A stretch of DNA of 24,898 nt. Source: Bacillota bacterium. Its GTDB lineage: Bacteria > Bacillota > Bacilli > Bacillales > Cytobacillaceae. Positions within the stretch are counted from its first letter, which is position 1; every line of letters begins with the position of its first letter. This document shows, one piece after another, positions 15,587-24,241 of the stretch. Under the pieces are notes generated by a model. It searched no databases. It was not told the DNA's origin and was given only the letters and a program-made list of their open reading frames with translations. The stretch covers positions 1 through 24,898 of the forward strand of contig JAUZPT010000006.1 of the NCBI GenBank assembly GCA_030705745.1, in the 5' to 3' direction. Position numbers and translations under genes: made by a program.

Positions 15587-16570
15587 ATGGCAGTCATTTC
15601 TTATATAGATGCAGTAACAATGGCGATACGCGAGGAAATGGAAAGAGATCCGAAGGTTTTCATTCTTGGTGAAGATGTCGGGAAAAAGGGTGGAGTGTTC
15701 AAAGCGACTCACGGCTTATATGAACAATTCGGTGAAGACCGTGTCATCGATGCTCCTTTAGCAGAGTCTGCGATTGCAGGTGTTGGAATTGGAGCAGCTA
15801 TGTATGGCATGCGTCCGATTGCTGAAATGCAATTTGCTGACTTTATCATGCCTGCAGTCAACCAGATTATTTCTGAGGCTGCAAGAATCCGTTATCGTTC
15901 AAACAACGACTGGAGCTGTCCAATGGTTATCCGTGCTCCTTACGGTGGCGGAGTCCATGGTGCGTTGTACCATTCTCAGTCGGTTGAAAAAGTTTTTGCT
16001 GGCCAGCCAGGCTTGAAGATTGTTATGCCTTCTACACCATATGACGTAAAGGGACTTTTAAAAGCAGCAATCCGTGACGAAGATCCAGTATTGTTCTTCG
16101 AGCACAAACGTGCTTATCGCCTGATTAAAGGGGAAGTACCTACAGATGATTATGTTTTGCCGATTGGAAAAGCAGATGTCAAGCGTGAAGGCGAAGACAT
16201 CACGGTCATCACGTACGGACTATGTGTCCATTTTGCTCTCCAGGCAGCTGAAAGATTAGCGAAGGACGGCATTTCTGCCCATATCCTTGATTTAAGAACC
16301 ATTTATCCGCTCGATAAAGAAGCAATTATGGAAGCTGCTTCAAAAACAGGAAAAGTCCTTCTTCTAACAGAGGACAACAAGGAAGGTAGCATCATGGGTG
16401 AAGTATCAGCAATTATTGCTGAAAACTGCTTATTCGATATGGACGCTCCGATCATGCGCCTTGCCGGTCCGGATGTACCTGCAATGCCATATTCTCCAAC
16501 AATGGAAAAATTCTTTATGGTCAACCCGGATAAAGTCGAAAAAGCAATGCGTGAACTTGCAGAATATTAA
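15587..16570 (+). CDS. bkdAB: Branched-chain 2-oxo acid dehydrogenase E1 beta subunit
   Basis: A 327-residue partner of BkdAA, together forming the alpha2beta2 E1. It has the transketolase pyrimidine-binding domain (GEDVGKKGGVFKAT near 25-38, MQFADFIMPAVNQI near 81-94) and the transketolase C-terminal domain (near 200-320, VITYGLCVHFALQAAERL). The length equals that of B. subtilis BkdAB and the sequence is close throughout. AAGGGGGA sits about 6 bases before the ATG. It ends 40 bases before the bkdB start. Confidence 0.96.
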   Translation: MAVISYIDAVTMAIREEMERDPKVFILGEDVGKKGGVFKATHGLYEQFGEDRVIDAPLAESAIAGVGIGAAMYGMRPIAEMQFADFIMPAVNQIISEAARIRYRSNNDWSCPMVIRAPYGGGVHGALYHSQSVEKVFAGQPGLKIVMPSTPYDVKGLLKAAIRDEDPVLFFEHKRAYRLIKGEVPTDDYVLPIGKADVKREGEDITVITYGLCVHFALQAAERLAKDGISAHILDLRTIYPLDKEAIMEAASKTGKVLLLTEDNKEGSIMGEVSAIIAENCLFDMDAPIMRLAGPDVPAMPYSPTMEKFFMVNPDKVEKAMRELAEY

Positions 16571-16610
16571 TAAAAATTTTTTACCGGAAATCAAAAAGGA
16601 GGTTGCTCCA

Positions 16611-17942
16611 TTGGCAATTGAACAAATTAAAATGCCGCAGCTCGGTGAGAGCGTGACGGAGGGAACGATCAGCAAGTGGCTCGTTTCTGTCGGTGATAAA
16701 GTAAATAAATATGACCCTCTTGCAGAGGTAATGACAGATAAAGTAAATGCGGAAATCCCATCTTCTTTTGACGGTGTTATCAAGGAATTGATTGCTGGAG
16801 AAGGAGATACGCTTGCAGTCGGAGAAATCATTCTTACGATTGAAGTAGGCGGCGCCAATACGGATGAAGCACAGGATAAGGAAAATTTCCATACAGAAGA
16901 AAAGCAACCGGCTGGAACGGTTGGTGCAAATGTAGAGAGTCCTACAGTTGTCGAAGAAGGAAACAAGGCTCGGTTCTCTCCTGCTGTTTTAAAAATTTCA
17001 CAGGAAAACGGCATCGATTTGACCCAAGTTAAAGGAACTGGGGCAGGCGGAAGGATTACTAGAAAAGACTTGACGAAGCTAATTGAGTCCGGAAACATTC
17101 CGAAAGCTGGCGCGAAACCTACAGTTTCACCGAGCTCTGGAGGCCAGGCCGCACCTGCCGCACCAGCAGCTCCTACGGCTCCAGCAGCACCTGTTTCTAA
17201 ACCGGCACCAGCAGCGCCTGTCAACGTTCCTGTTGCTGCAGGCGACATTGAGATACCTGTTACGGGCATCCGCAAGGCAATTGCTGCTAATATGCTTCGA
17301 AGCAAGCATGAGGCACCGCACGCTTGGACGATGATGGAAGTCGATGTAACGAACCTGGTTGAATACCGCAACAGTTTGAAGGATGAATTCAAGCAAAAAG
17401 AAGGCTTCAATTTAACGTTCTTTGCGTTTTTCGTTAAGGCTGTAGCTCAAGCATTAAAGGAATACCCGCAAATCAACTCAATGTGGGCCGGCGATAAAAT
17501 TATCCAGAAAAAAGAAATTAATCTAAATATCGCTGTTGCGACTGAAGATGCCTTATACGTACCGGTCATTCGCAATGCGGATGAGAAAACGATCAAAGGA
17601 ATCGCTCGCGAAATCACCGAGCTTGCAGCCAAAGTACGCAAGGGCCAGCTAAAGTCTGAAGATATGCAGGGTGGAACTTTTACAGTGAACAATACCGGAT
17701 CCTTTGGCTCTGTCCAATCGATGGGTATTATCAACTATCCGCAGGCAGCCATCCTGCAAGTGGAATCCATCGTGAAGCGTCCAGTTGTTGTAAATAACGG
17801 TATGATCGCGGTTCGTGATATGGTAAACCTTTGCATGTCACTCGATCATCGCGTTCTTGACGGTCTTGTATGCGGAAGATTTTTACAGCGTGTAAAAGAA
17901 ATTCTTGAAAACACATCTAAATCAACGACTTCAATTTACTAA
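16611..17942 (+). CDS. bkdB: Branched-chain 2-oxo acid dehydrogenase E2, lipoamide acyltransferase
   Basis: A 443-residue core subunit with one lipoyl domain (1-78, lipoylated K44 in MTDKVNAEIP), a peripheral subunit-binding domain (about 120-155, ARFSPAVLKIS...GGRITRKDL), a mobile alanine/proline linker (about 178-207, repeats of APAAP) and the acyltransferase domain (about 213-440) with the catalytic HRVLDG segment (H413, D417). It passes the acyl group to CoA. The start is the TTG at 16611, with AAGGAGG 8 bases upstream. The same frame stays open upstream over bkdAB, but that extension bears no family similarity. It is about 20 residues longer than recalled B. subtilis BkdB, mostly in the linker. 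It is the last gene of the operon and a terminator follows. Confidence 0.96.
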   Translation: MAIEQIKMPQLGESVTEGTISKWLVSVGDKVNKYDPLAEVMTDKVNAEIPSSFDGVIKELIAGEGDTLAVGEIILTIEVGGANTDEAQDKENFHTEEKQPAGTVGANVESPTVVEEGNKARFSPAVLKISQENGIDLTQVKGTGAGGRITRKDLTKLIESGNIPKAGAKPTVSPSSGGQAAPAAPAAPTAPAAPVSKPAPAAPVNVPVAAGDIEIPVTGIRKAIAANMLRSKHEAPHAWTMMEVDVTNLVEYRNSLKDEFKQKEGFNLTFFAFFVKAVAQALKEYPQINSMWAGDKIIQKKEINLNIAVATEDALYVPVIRNADEKTIKGIAREITELAAKVRKGQLKSEDMQGGTFTVNNTGSFGSVQSMGIINYPQAAILQVESIVKRPVVVNNGMIAVRDMVNLCMSLDHRVLDGLVCGRFLQRVKEILENTSKSTTSIY

Positions 17943-17949
17943 AATGATG

Positions 17950-17986
17950 AAACTGCCGTGGCCCTCGTGCTGCGGCAGTTTTTGTT
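17950..17986 (+). terminator. Rho-independent terminator of the bkd operon
   Basis: AAACTGCCG (17950-17958) pairs with CGGCAGTTT (17973-17981) across a 14-base loop, and T-rich sequence continues after the stem. It begins 8 bases after bkdB and separates the bkd operon from mutAB. Confidence 0.88.
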
Positions 17987-18047
17987 TATTAAAAATTTGC
18001 ATAGTGGATTATTTATTCCCCTTTTCCTCCAAGTAATTGCCTTCGAA

Positions 18048-18076
18048 TTGCTAGATTTCCCTGGCTGTACTAAAAT
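18048..18076 (+). promoter_or_regulatory. Probable SigA promoter of mutA-mutB-meaB
   Basis: TTGCTA (18048-18053; 4 of 6) and TAAAAT (18071-18076; 5 of 6) are spaced by exactly 17 bases and lie about 90 bases before the mutA start. With the terminator upstream this suggests that mutAB-meaB is transcribed separately from the SigL-driven bkd genes. Confidence 0.55.
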
Positions 18077-18165
18077 GAAATAGATAAGAGTTAGAATTTT
18101 ATTACTATTATGTTTTCCGTTTTATTCTTGAGCGGAAGGCTGTCTTCATAGGAGGCAGTATCTGG

Positions 18166-19986
18166 ATGAGTTTACATGAAATGAAACATCAATCGTTTCC
18201 CTACGCATCGGAGCAAGAGTGGAAACAGGAAGCGGAAAAAAACTTGAAGGGAAAGTCCGCTGACACATTAGAACGAACTACATATGAAAATATTGTTTTG
18301 AAACCGCTTTATTCGCATAATACAGTTGATCGAGTCCCAGATTACCCTGCGGATCGTGACAACAGGAGAGGCCTTAAGTCTGCACCTTCGACATGGAAAA
18401 TTGCGCAAAGAATCTTTGCTGAAACACCTGAAGAGCTCGAAATGACACTCAAAACGGCGTTCGAAAGGGGCCAAACTGCCATAGCCTTTGAACCATTCGA
18501 ATTTCTTTTTGAGAAAAATGGCGAGCTGTCCAACGTGTTGAAGGATATGAATGAGCAGTACCCTTTTGCTATAAATGCAAAAAAATATCAAAAAAAGTTG
18601 CTGGATTTGCTCTTAACAATTTCCCCATCACAAGAGCTAAAGGGCTTTGTTGCCAGGGACCCACTCGCTGATTTTGCACAAAGCGGTGGTGCTCCAGAAA
18701 TTCCTTCATCATTTTTCCATTCATGGAAAGCTGAAGTTGAAAAGTTTACTGCATTAAAAACAATCCTTGTCGATACCGTACCTCACAACAATGAAGGTGC
18801 AAACGCGGTTCAAGAGCTTGCCTTAGCTCTGGCGAAAGGCATCTATTATGTTCAGGAGCTTCAGGAAACAGGAATGGAGCCTGAGTCAATTTTTAAAGCA
18901 ATGATTTTTCAAATTGCAATCGGTTCTAATTTCTTCATGGAAATTGCGAAGCTGCGTGCGGCTCGCGTATTGTGGAATAAAATTGCTGAAGCATATGGCG
19001 TCTCGTCAGATTCACGCGGAATGCACATTTCTGCCGAAACTTCAGTCTTTACAAAAACCATTTATGATCGCCATGTAAACCTGCTTCGCGCAGGGAACGA
19101 GGCATTTGCAGCAGCACTTGGAGGCGTCCAATATCTCCATGTCCGGCCGTTTGACGAGTTAATAGGGGCGACCGCTTTTTCTGAAAGGCTTGCCCGGAAC
19201 ACACAGCTTATTCTCCAGGAAGAAACGCAAGTGAAAAAGGTGATCGACCCGGCTGGCGGCTCGTGGTATGTCGAAGCATTGACGAAGGACTTGGCTGAAA
19301 AGGCCTGGAATTTGTTTCTTAAAGTTGAAGATATGGGTGGCATTGTGGAGGCAACAAAAACCGGATGGATTGACGAAGAGATCTCGCTTGTTTTTGAAAA
19401 AAGGCAGCAGGATGTTTATTTGAGAAAACAAAGCATCATCGGTACGAATGTTTACGCTCATGCTACGGAACAAAACCCTAGTTCAACAACACAGGAAATC
19501 ACTAGTAAGCGTCCTTCAAAACCTTTTGAAGAACTTCGGGCAGCTGCGGCTCAAATGGCGGAAAGTAAGGAATACAGACCCAAAGTTGGACTTCTTTGCC
19601 TCGGGGAATTGAAGCAGCATAAAGCACGCATGGATTTTGTCACCGGATTCCTAGCCGCAGGAGGAATTATGGCAAGTAACAGCGGTACGTTCCACACGGT
19701 CGATGAAGCCAAGGAATTTGTAAACCAGGCGGATACGACGCAATTTTGTTTGTGCGGAAGCGATGAGCAGTATGAAGAAAATGGTTTAGAGATTCTAAAA
19801 TCATTGACAGCTGAGTTTCCGGACGCGACATTTTATCTGGCTGGCTTGCCTGACGCTGACCGGAAGCAAACGTGGAGCATAGCAGGCATCTCGGATTTCA
19901 TTCATAGTAGAAGCAATTGTTATGGTCTTCTTTCCGAAATACTTACTAAGATGGAGGTGCCTCTCGATGATAAAAGCAACTCCTGA
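18166..19986 (+). CDS. mutA: Methylmalonyl-CoA mutase small (beta) subunit
   Basis: A 606-residue non-catalytic partner of MutB. It keeps the mutase TIM-barrel fold region (about 1-420; [36 protein letters not shown] and [15 protein letters not shown] are recognisable) and a shortened C-terminal cobalamin-type domain (about 470-606). There the D-x-H-x-x-G motif is lost: the aligned positions read L482, Q484 and A487, so it should not bind B12. That is expected for the small subunit of heterodimeric bacterial mutases. AGGAGG (18150-18155) is 10 bases before the ATG. The last 20 bases overlap mutB, which indicates translational coupling and an equal subunit ratio. Confidence 0.93.
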   Translation: MSLHEMKHQSFPYASEQEWKQEAEKNLKGKSADTLERTTYENIVLKPLYSHNTVDRVPDYPADRDNRRGLKSAPSTWKIAQRIFAETPEELEMTLKTAFERGQTAIAFEPFEFLFEKNGELSNVLKDMNEQYPFAINAKKYQKKLLDLLLTISPSQELKGFVARDPLADFAQSGGAPEIPSSFFHSWKAEVEKFTALKTILVDTVPHNNEGANAVQELALALAKGIYYVQELQETGMEPESIFKAMIFQIAIGSNFFMEIAKLRAARVLWNKIAEAYGVSSDSRGMHISAETSVFTKTIYDRHVNLLRAGNEAFAAALGGVQYLHVRPFDELIGATAFSERLARNTQLILQEETQVKKVIDPAGGSWYVEALTKDLAEKAWNLFLKVEDMGGIVEATKTGWIDEEISLVFEKRQQDVYLRKQSIIGTNVYAHATEQNPSSTTQEITSKRPSKPFEELRAAAAQMAESKEYRPKVGLLCLGELKQHKARMDFVTGFLAAGGIMASNSGTFHTVDEAKEFVNQADTTQFCLCGSDEQYEENGLEILKSLTAEFPDATFYLAGLPDADRKQTWSIAGISDFIHSRSNCYGLLSEILTKMEVPLDDKSNS

Positions 19987-22165
19987 TTTCCGGAGTATTG
20001 AGCTTTGGGACACTTCACCAAACCTCACTGAAGCAGAATGGAAGGAAAAAGCAGAAAAAGAGATTGGCAAATCGATAGACGATCTTCTTTTTGAAACGAA
20101 CGAGCAGATCGCCTTAAAAGCCCTGTATACGAAATCGGACACGGAAGGACTTGAGCATCTGGACGGTAAACCAGGGTTGCCGCCATATACACGCGGACCG
20201 TATTCGACGATGTACGTAAACCGTCCATGGACCGTTAGGCAATATGCCGGATTTTCCACAGCGGAGGAAAGCAATGCTTTTTACCGACGCAATCTTGCGA
20301 TGGGACAAAAGGGACTTTCGGTTGCATTTGACCTCGCAACACATCGGGGATATGATTCCGATCATCCTCGTGTTGTCGGGGATGTAGGGAAAGCGGGTGT
20401 TGCCATCGATTCAATTCTCGATATGAAAACGCTATTTGAAGGCATTCCCCTTGACCAAATGTCTGTTTCGATGACGATGAATGGAGCGGTTTTGCCCATC
20501 CTTGCTTTTTTCATCGTGACCGCAGAAGAACAGGGTGTCAGCCAAGACAAACTATCAGGTACTATTCAGAATGATATTTTAAAAGAATACATGGTCCGCA
20601 ATACGTATATTTATCCACCGGATATGTCGATGAAAATCATCGCCGATATATTTGAATATACTTCAAAATATATGCCGAAATTTAATAGCATCAGTATTTC
20701 AGGATATCATATGCAAGAAGCGGGAGCGCCGGCAGACATTGAACTCGCCTATACGCTTGCGGACGGCCTGGAATACGTTCGAACAGGTCTGAAGGCAGGG
20801 ATAGAAATCGATTCGTTCGCACCGCGGCTGTCATTTTTCTGGGCTATAGGCATGAATTATTTCATGGAAGTGGCAAAGATGCGGGCAGCTCGATTCATCT
20901 GGGCAAAGATGATGAAATCATTTCAACCGAAAAATGCCAAATCAATGGCACTCAGAACCCACTCACAAACATCAGGCTGGAGTTTAACCGAACAGGATCC
21001 TTTTAACAATGTCATTAGGACGTTGGTCGAAGCTCACGCAGCAGCGATGGGCCATACCCAATCGCTGCATACAAATGCATTGGACGAAGCGATTGCTCTT
21101 CCGACAGATTTCTCTGCGCGCATTGCACGAAATACGCAGTTGTTTCTTCAGGAAGAGACAGGCATCACGAATGTGATCGATCCATGGGGCGGCTCTTATT
21201 ATGTCGAAGCACTTACAAATGAGCTGATTGAAAAAGCATGGGCACATATCGAGGAGATTGAAAATCTTGGAGGAATGACGAAGGCGATTGAAACAGGACT
21301 TCCGAAAATGAAAATAGAGGAAGCTGCGGCCCGCAGGCAGGCGCAAATCGACTCCGGGAAAGAAGCGATCATCGGAGTAAACTGTTATCGTCTTGAAAAA
21401 GAAGATCCAATCGATATATTGGATATTGATAATACGGAAGTTCGACGAAAGCAAATCGAAAAATTAACACAGCTTAAAGAAAATCGAAATGAAGAAGCAG
21501 TTGCAGTAGCACTGGCGGCACTAACGAAGGCAGCCGAAACGGGAGAACATAATTTGCTCGAACTGGCGGTTAAGGCAGCAAGAGAGCGGGCGACGCTCGG
21601 TGAAATTTCAAATGCGATTGAAGCAGTGGCGAATCGGCACAAAGCGGTCATTCGTTCGGTCAGCGGGGTATATAGCTCAGCCTTTACAAACGAAGAAGAA
21701 ATTGTGGAAGTAAAAGCGATGGCAGATGAATTTTTGGAAAACGAGGGAAGACGCCCGCGCATCCTCATTGCAAAAATGGGACAGGATGGGCATGACCGGG
21801 GTGCAAAAGTAATTGCAACTGCTTTTGCGGACCTTGGGTTTGATGTCGATATCGGACCTCTTTTTCAAACTCCTGAAGAAACAGCGATCCAAGCTGTGGA
21901 AAATGATGTGCACGTGATCGGAATCAGTTCGCTCGCAGCAGGGCATAAGACGTTGCTCCCACAACTGGCAGAAGAATTAAAAAGGCTGGGACGCGAGGAT
22001 ATTTTAATAGTAATCGGAGGCGTCATTCCTGCACAGGATTATCAATTTTTGTACGAGCAAGGTGCTGCAGCCATTTTTGGACCTGGAACAGTGATACCTG
22101 TTGCCGCACAAAAAGTCATAAAAGAAATTTATAAACAACTTGGGTATGAGGAAGTGGCACAATAA
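19967..22165 (+). CDS. mutB: Methylmalonyl-CoA mutase large (alpha, catalytic) subunit
   Basis: A 732-residue adenosylcobalamin enzyme that interconverts (R)-methylmalonyl-CoA and succinyl-CoA. The catalytic barrel (about 1-560) includes [20 protein letters not shown] near 64-83, [16 protein letters not shown] near 117-132 and [10 protein letters not shown] near 245-254. The B12-binding domain (about 590-725) has D607-G-H609-D-R-G612 with the axial histidine H609, followed by [11 protein letters not shown] and IVIGGVIP. I chose the ATG at 19967 because GGAGG lies 9 bases upstream; a possible in-frame start at 19922 adds 15 residues unlike the family. It overlaps mutA by 20 bases and abuts meaB with TAA directly followed by ATG. 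Confidence 0.96.
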   Translation: MIKATPDFRSIELWDTSPNLTEAEWKEKAEKEIGKSIDDLLFETNEQIALKALYTKSDTEGLEHLDGKPGLPPYTRGPYSTMYVNRPWTVRQYAGFSTAEESNAFYRRNLAMGQKGLSVAFDLATHRGYDSDHPRVVGDVGKAGVAIDSILDMKTLFEGIPLDQMSVSMTMNGAVLPILAFFIVTAEEQGVSQDKLSGTIQNDILKEYMVRNTYIYPPDMSMKIIADIFEYTSKYMPKFNSISISGYHMQEAGAPADIELAYTLADGLEYVRTGLKAGIEIDSFAPRLSFFWAIGMNYFMEVAKMRAARFIWAKMMKSFQPKNAKSMALRTHSQTSGWSLTEQDPFNNVIRTLVEAHAAAMGHTQSLHTNALDEAIALPTDFSARIARNTQLFLQEETGITNVIDPWGGSYYVEALTNELIEKAWAHIEEIENLGGMTKAIETGLPKMKIEEAAARRQAQIDSGKEAIIGVNCYRLEKEDPIDILDIDNTEVRRKQIEKLTQLKENRNEEAVAVALAALTKAAETGEHNLLELAVKAARERATLGEISNAIEAVANRHKAVIRSVSGVYSSAFTNEEEIVEVKAMADEFLENEGRRPRILIAKMGQDGHDRGAKVIATAFADLGFDVDIGPLFQTPEETAIQAVENDVHVIGISSLAAGHKTLLPQLAEELKRLGREDILIVIGGVIPAQDYQFLYEQGAAAIFGPGTVIPVAAQKVIKEIYKQLGYEEVAQ

Positions 22166-23290
22166 ATGGGTGAGGATATGAAACCGGAATGGAGCGATGA
22201 AAACAATCCGGACATATGTTCAAGCGTGGTTCGTAAGGGACAGGAACAAATTAGCCAGGAAATGTCCATTCAAAAGGGAAGTCGTTTTCAAAAAAGAGCT
22301 ACAAGTGCTCCCACAGTGGATCAATTGCAAAAAGGAGTATTGAACGGCGAGAGAGGTTTTCTTGCAAGGGCCATAACGCTTATCGAAAGCAATGCGGAGC
22401 ACCATTTTCACGAAGCACAGAGCTTGTTGCAAAAGCTTCTCCCTTATTCCGGACAATCCATTCGAATAGGTATAACTGGTGTACCAGGTGCTGGTAAGAG
22501 CACTTTCATAGAGTCCTTTGGGTTATATTTATGCAGTCTGGGCCTTAAGGTTGCGGTTCTTGCTGTAGACCCGAGCTCAAGTATTAGCGGTGGAAGCATT
22601 CTTGGGGACAAAACAAGAATGGAACAGCTTGCTAGAAATCCGCTTGCTTTTATACGCCCATCTCCTTCTGGAGGCAAGCTTGGAGGTGTACACCGAAAAA
22701 CTAGGGAAGCAATGCTTCTTTGCGAAGCAGCGGGATTTGACGTTATCTTGGTCGAAACAGTCGGTGTCGGCCAAAGTGAAGTCATCATTCGAGAAATGGT
22801 CGATTTTTTCATGCTTTTAGTATTAACTGGGGCAGGGGATGAATTGCAGGGAATGAAAAAAGGCATCATGGAACTGGCAGATGCAGTCATCGTCCACAAA
22901 GCGGACGGGATTAACAAAGTTCTTGCTGACCAGACAAGGCTTGAATACAATCGTATTCTCCATTTTCTCCAGCCTGCAACGAAAGGTTGGGAAACGAAGG
23001 CCCACACAATTTCTTCTCTCCAAAACACTGGGATCGCAGAGATGTGGGGCGCGATTAAGAAATTTGAAAGCATCGGGAAAAAGTCGGGCCTTTTCGAAGA
23101 AAGAAGGAAAGCTCAGTCGCGGGAATGGATGCGTTCAATGATCACTGATCAGCTTTTATTTACCTTCTTTCACCATCCGGATGTGAAGCAAAAATTGCCA
23201 AGGCTCGAAAATGAAGTTGTATCTGGAGAAAAGACTGCTGCATCCGCAGTAGAAATTCTTTTTCAGGCTTTTATGCAAAAAGAAAAATAG
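22166..23290 (+). CDS. meaB: Methylmalonyl-CoA mutase-associated GTPase MeaB
   Basis: A 374-residue G3E-type P-loop GTPase, the chaperone that gates cofactor loading and repair of methylmalonyl-CoA mutase. Walker A GVPGAGKS is at 105-112. DPSSSISGGSILGDKTRM near 139-156, ETVGVGQSE near 196-204 and LTGAGDELQGMKKGIMELAD near 216-235 are conserved. The guanine-specificity motif normally written NKxD reads H244-K-A-D247 here. Residues 1-45 form a polar extension ahead of the usual family start (TVDQLQKGVLNGERGFLARAITLIE). The start is either ATG 22166, directly at the mutB stop, or ATG 22178; GGGTGAGG lies very close before the second, so the choice is uncertain. The stop-start junction shows coupling with mutB. 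Confidence 0.93.
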   Translation: MGEDMKPEWSDENNPDICSSVVRKGQEQISQEMSIQKGSRFQKRATSAPTVDQLQKGVLNGERGFLARAITLIESNAEHHFHEAQSLLQKLLPYSGQSIRIGITGVPGAGKSTFIESFGLYLCSLGLKVAVLAVDPSSSISGGSILGDKTRMEQLARNPLAFIRPSPSGGKLGGVHRKTREAMLLCEAAGFDVILVETVGVGQSEVIIREMVDFFMLLVLTGAGDELQGMKKGIMELADAVIVHKADGINKVLADQTRLEYNRILHFLQPATKGWETKAHTISSLQNTGIAEMWGAIKKFESIGKKSGLFEERRKAQSREWMRSMITDQLLFTFFHHPDVKQKLPRLENEVVSGEKTAASAVEILFQAFMQKEK

Positions 23291-23321
23291 GACGCAAATA
23301 CGAAACGTTCAAGATGCTCTT

Positions 23322-23359
23322 TTAACAAAAAAAGCGGATAGCATCGAATGATGCTATCC
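23322..23359 (-). terminator. Hairpin with minus-strand T tract between meaB and brxB
   Basis: GGATAGCAT (23336-23344) and ATGCTATCC (23351-23359) form a perfect 9-bp stem with a 6-base loop. The T run lies on the minus strand (complement of AAAAAAA at 23327-23333), not on the plus strand. It therefore reads best as a minus-strand terminator, although both neighbours are + strand genes. Confidence 0.55.
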
Positions 23360-23454
23360 TGATCTAGGGAGTTTAGGGGTATGGATCTAGCTGCTTTTTA
23401 TATTCCCCGATCTTAACGCTTATAAACTTTTTTTATGAAAAAATTTCACTTTAT

Positions 23455-23484
23455 TTGATATATCCTCACCTGTCTTGGTATCAT
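23455..23484 (+). promoter_or_regulatory. Candidate SigA promoter of brxB
   Basis: TTGATA (23455-23460) and TATCAT (23479-23484) each match the SigA consensus at 5 of 6 bases, with an 18-base spacer, about 90 bases before brxB. A perfect TATAAT at 23490-23495 has no fitting -35. Confidence 0.5.
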
Positions 23485-23571
23485 GTAGTTATAATCTCGC
23501 CCTTGATCAAGGAAAAAGGAATTCCTTTCACCGTTAAGAGCAAAAAGTATCGAGCAAAAGGAGAGGTCCCA

Positions 23572-24009
23572 ATGAATATGGATTTTAATTTTTTTATGAA
23601 TGATGTTGTCAAACAAGCTCGCCAGGAAATAATAGCTTCCGGATATACAGAACTTAGAACACCTGAGGAAGTTGAGGAAACTTTTGCTAAGCAAGGAACA
23701 ACGCTTGTGATGATCAATTCCGTATGCGGTTGTGCCGGTGGCATTGCTCGTCCAGCTGCAGCGCATGCGCTTCATTATGATAAGCGCCCAGACCAGGTCG
23801 TCACTGTCTTCGCTGGCCAGGATAAGGAAGCGACTGAAAAAGCTAGAACGTATTTCACAGGCTTTCCGCCATCCTCCCCATCCTTCGCCTTGTTGAAAGA
23901 TGGAAAACTTTGCACAATGATCGAAAGGCATCAAATTGAAGGCCATGATCCTATGTCCGTTGTATTAAAATTGCAAGATGCATTTGACCAATACTGTGAA
24001 GAATTTTAA
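23572..24009 (+). CDS. brxB: Bacilliredoxin BrxB (YphP/YqiW family)
   Basis: A 145-residue thioredoxin-like protein carrying the unusual CGC active site at C52-G53-C54 ([15 protein letters not shown]). Bacilliredoxins remove bacillithiol from S-bacillithiolated proteins in the cytosol of bacillithiol-producing Firmicutes. The sequence ([45 protein letters not shown]) follows recalled B. subtilis YqiW closely, at the same length. The ATG at 23572 has AAAGGAGAGG a few bases upstream; the same frame is open farther upstream but the extension resembles nothing in the family. In B. subtilis yqiW also precedes the yqiXYZ (artPQR) transporter genes, as here. It ends with its own terminator. Confidence 0.95.
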   Translation: MNMDFNFFMNDVVKQARQEIIASGYTELRTPEEVEETFAKQGTTLVMINSVCGCAGGIARPAAAHALHYDKRPDQVVTVFAGQDKEATEKARTYFTGFPPSSPSFALLKDGKLCTMIERHQIEGHDPMSVVLKLQDAFDQYCEEF

Positions 24010-24020
24010 TTTAAAAATTT

Positions 24021-24067
24021 AAAAAGCCGTTCCCCATCTGATCTAGCGGAGGGGGAACGGCTTTTTT
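24021..24067 (+). terminator. Strong terminator after brxB
   Basis: AAAAAGCCGTTCCCC (24021-24035) pairs perfectly with GGGGAACGGCTTTTT (24052-24066) across a 16-base loop. It starts 11 bases after the brxB stop and can in principle work in both directions. Confidence 0.93.
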
Positions 24068-24125
24068 ATATGATAAATCTATCATTATATTATTATGGAA
24101 AAACTAATTTTTAAAAATTTATTTG

Positions 24126-24143
24126 CATAAATATAAATTTATG
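24126..24143. promoter_or_regulatory. Candidate ARG box upstream of the artP-like gene
   Basis: CATAAAT-ATAA-ATTTATG is an 18-base perfect inverted repeat. It matches the recalled B. subtilis ARG-box consensus CATGAATAAAAATKCAAK at about 14 of 18 positions and has the right length and symmetry for ArgR/AhrC. It could overlap a weak promoter (TTGCAT 24123-24128, 16-base spacer, TAAAAT 24145-24150). Control of an arginine-type transporter by ArgR, encoded in the same window, would make sense. Confidence 0.5.
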
Positions 24144-24189
24144 ATAAAATCCATAGCAGTGAATGATAATAATAAGAATATGTTATTAC

Positions 24190-24219
24190 TTGAAAATTAT
24201 AGAATGTTCATAATAAAAT
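24190..24219 (+). promoter_or_regulatory. Candidate SigA promoter of the artP-like gene
   Basis: TTGAAA (24190-24195) and TAAAAT (24214-24219) are separated by 18 bases and lie about 55 bases before the start codon. The whole stretch from 24068 to 24260 is very AT-rich, so chance matches are likely; the alternative pair at 24123-24150 overlaps the ARG-box-like repeat. Confidence 0.4.
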
Positions 24220-24241
24220 TACTATTATTGTGAATATAGAT

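Noticed and set aside
16398..16610. Upstream in-frame extension of bkdB over the bkdAB coding region
   Set aside because: The extension has no family similarity and the TTG at 16611 has an excellent ribosome site.
16430..17410. A 326-codon open frame on the minus strand under bkdAB/bkdB
   Set aside because: It lies antisense to two certain genes, is rich in serine, proline and alanine as expected for the complement of the linker region, and has no ribosome site or family resemblance.
22444..23073. A 209-codon minus-strand open frame under meaB
   Set aside because: Fully antisense to the GTPase core, with composition typical of reversed coding sequence.
23361..23390. Repeated GATCTAG at 23361 and 23384, with a similar string in the brxB terminator loop
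   Set aside because: Only 7 bases long and in no clear arrangement; probably chance.
23446..23946. A 166-codon minus-strand open frame under brxB, possibly served by the minus-strand terminator at 23322-23359
   Set aside because: It covers the conserved brxB gene, shows no coding-like composition, and no ribosome site could be recognised.
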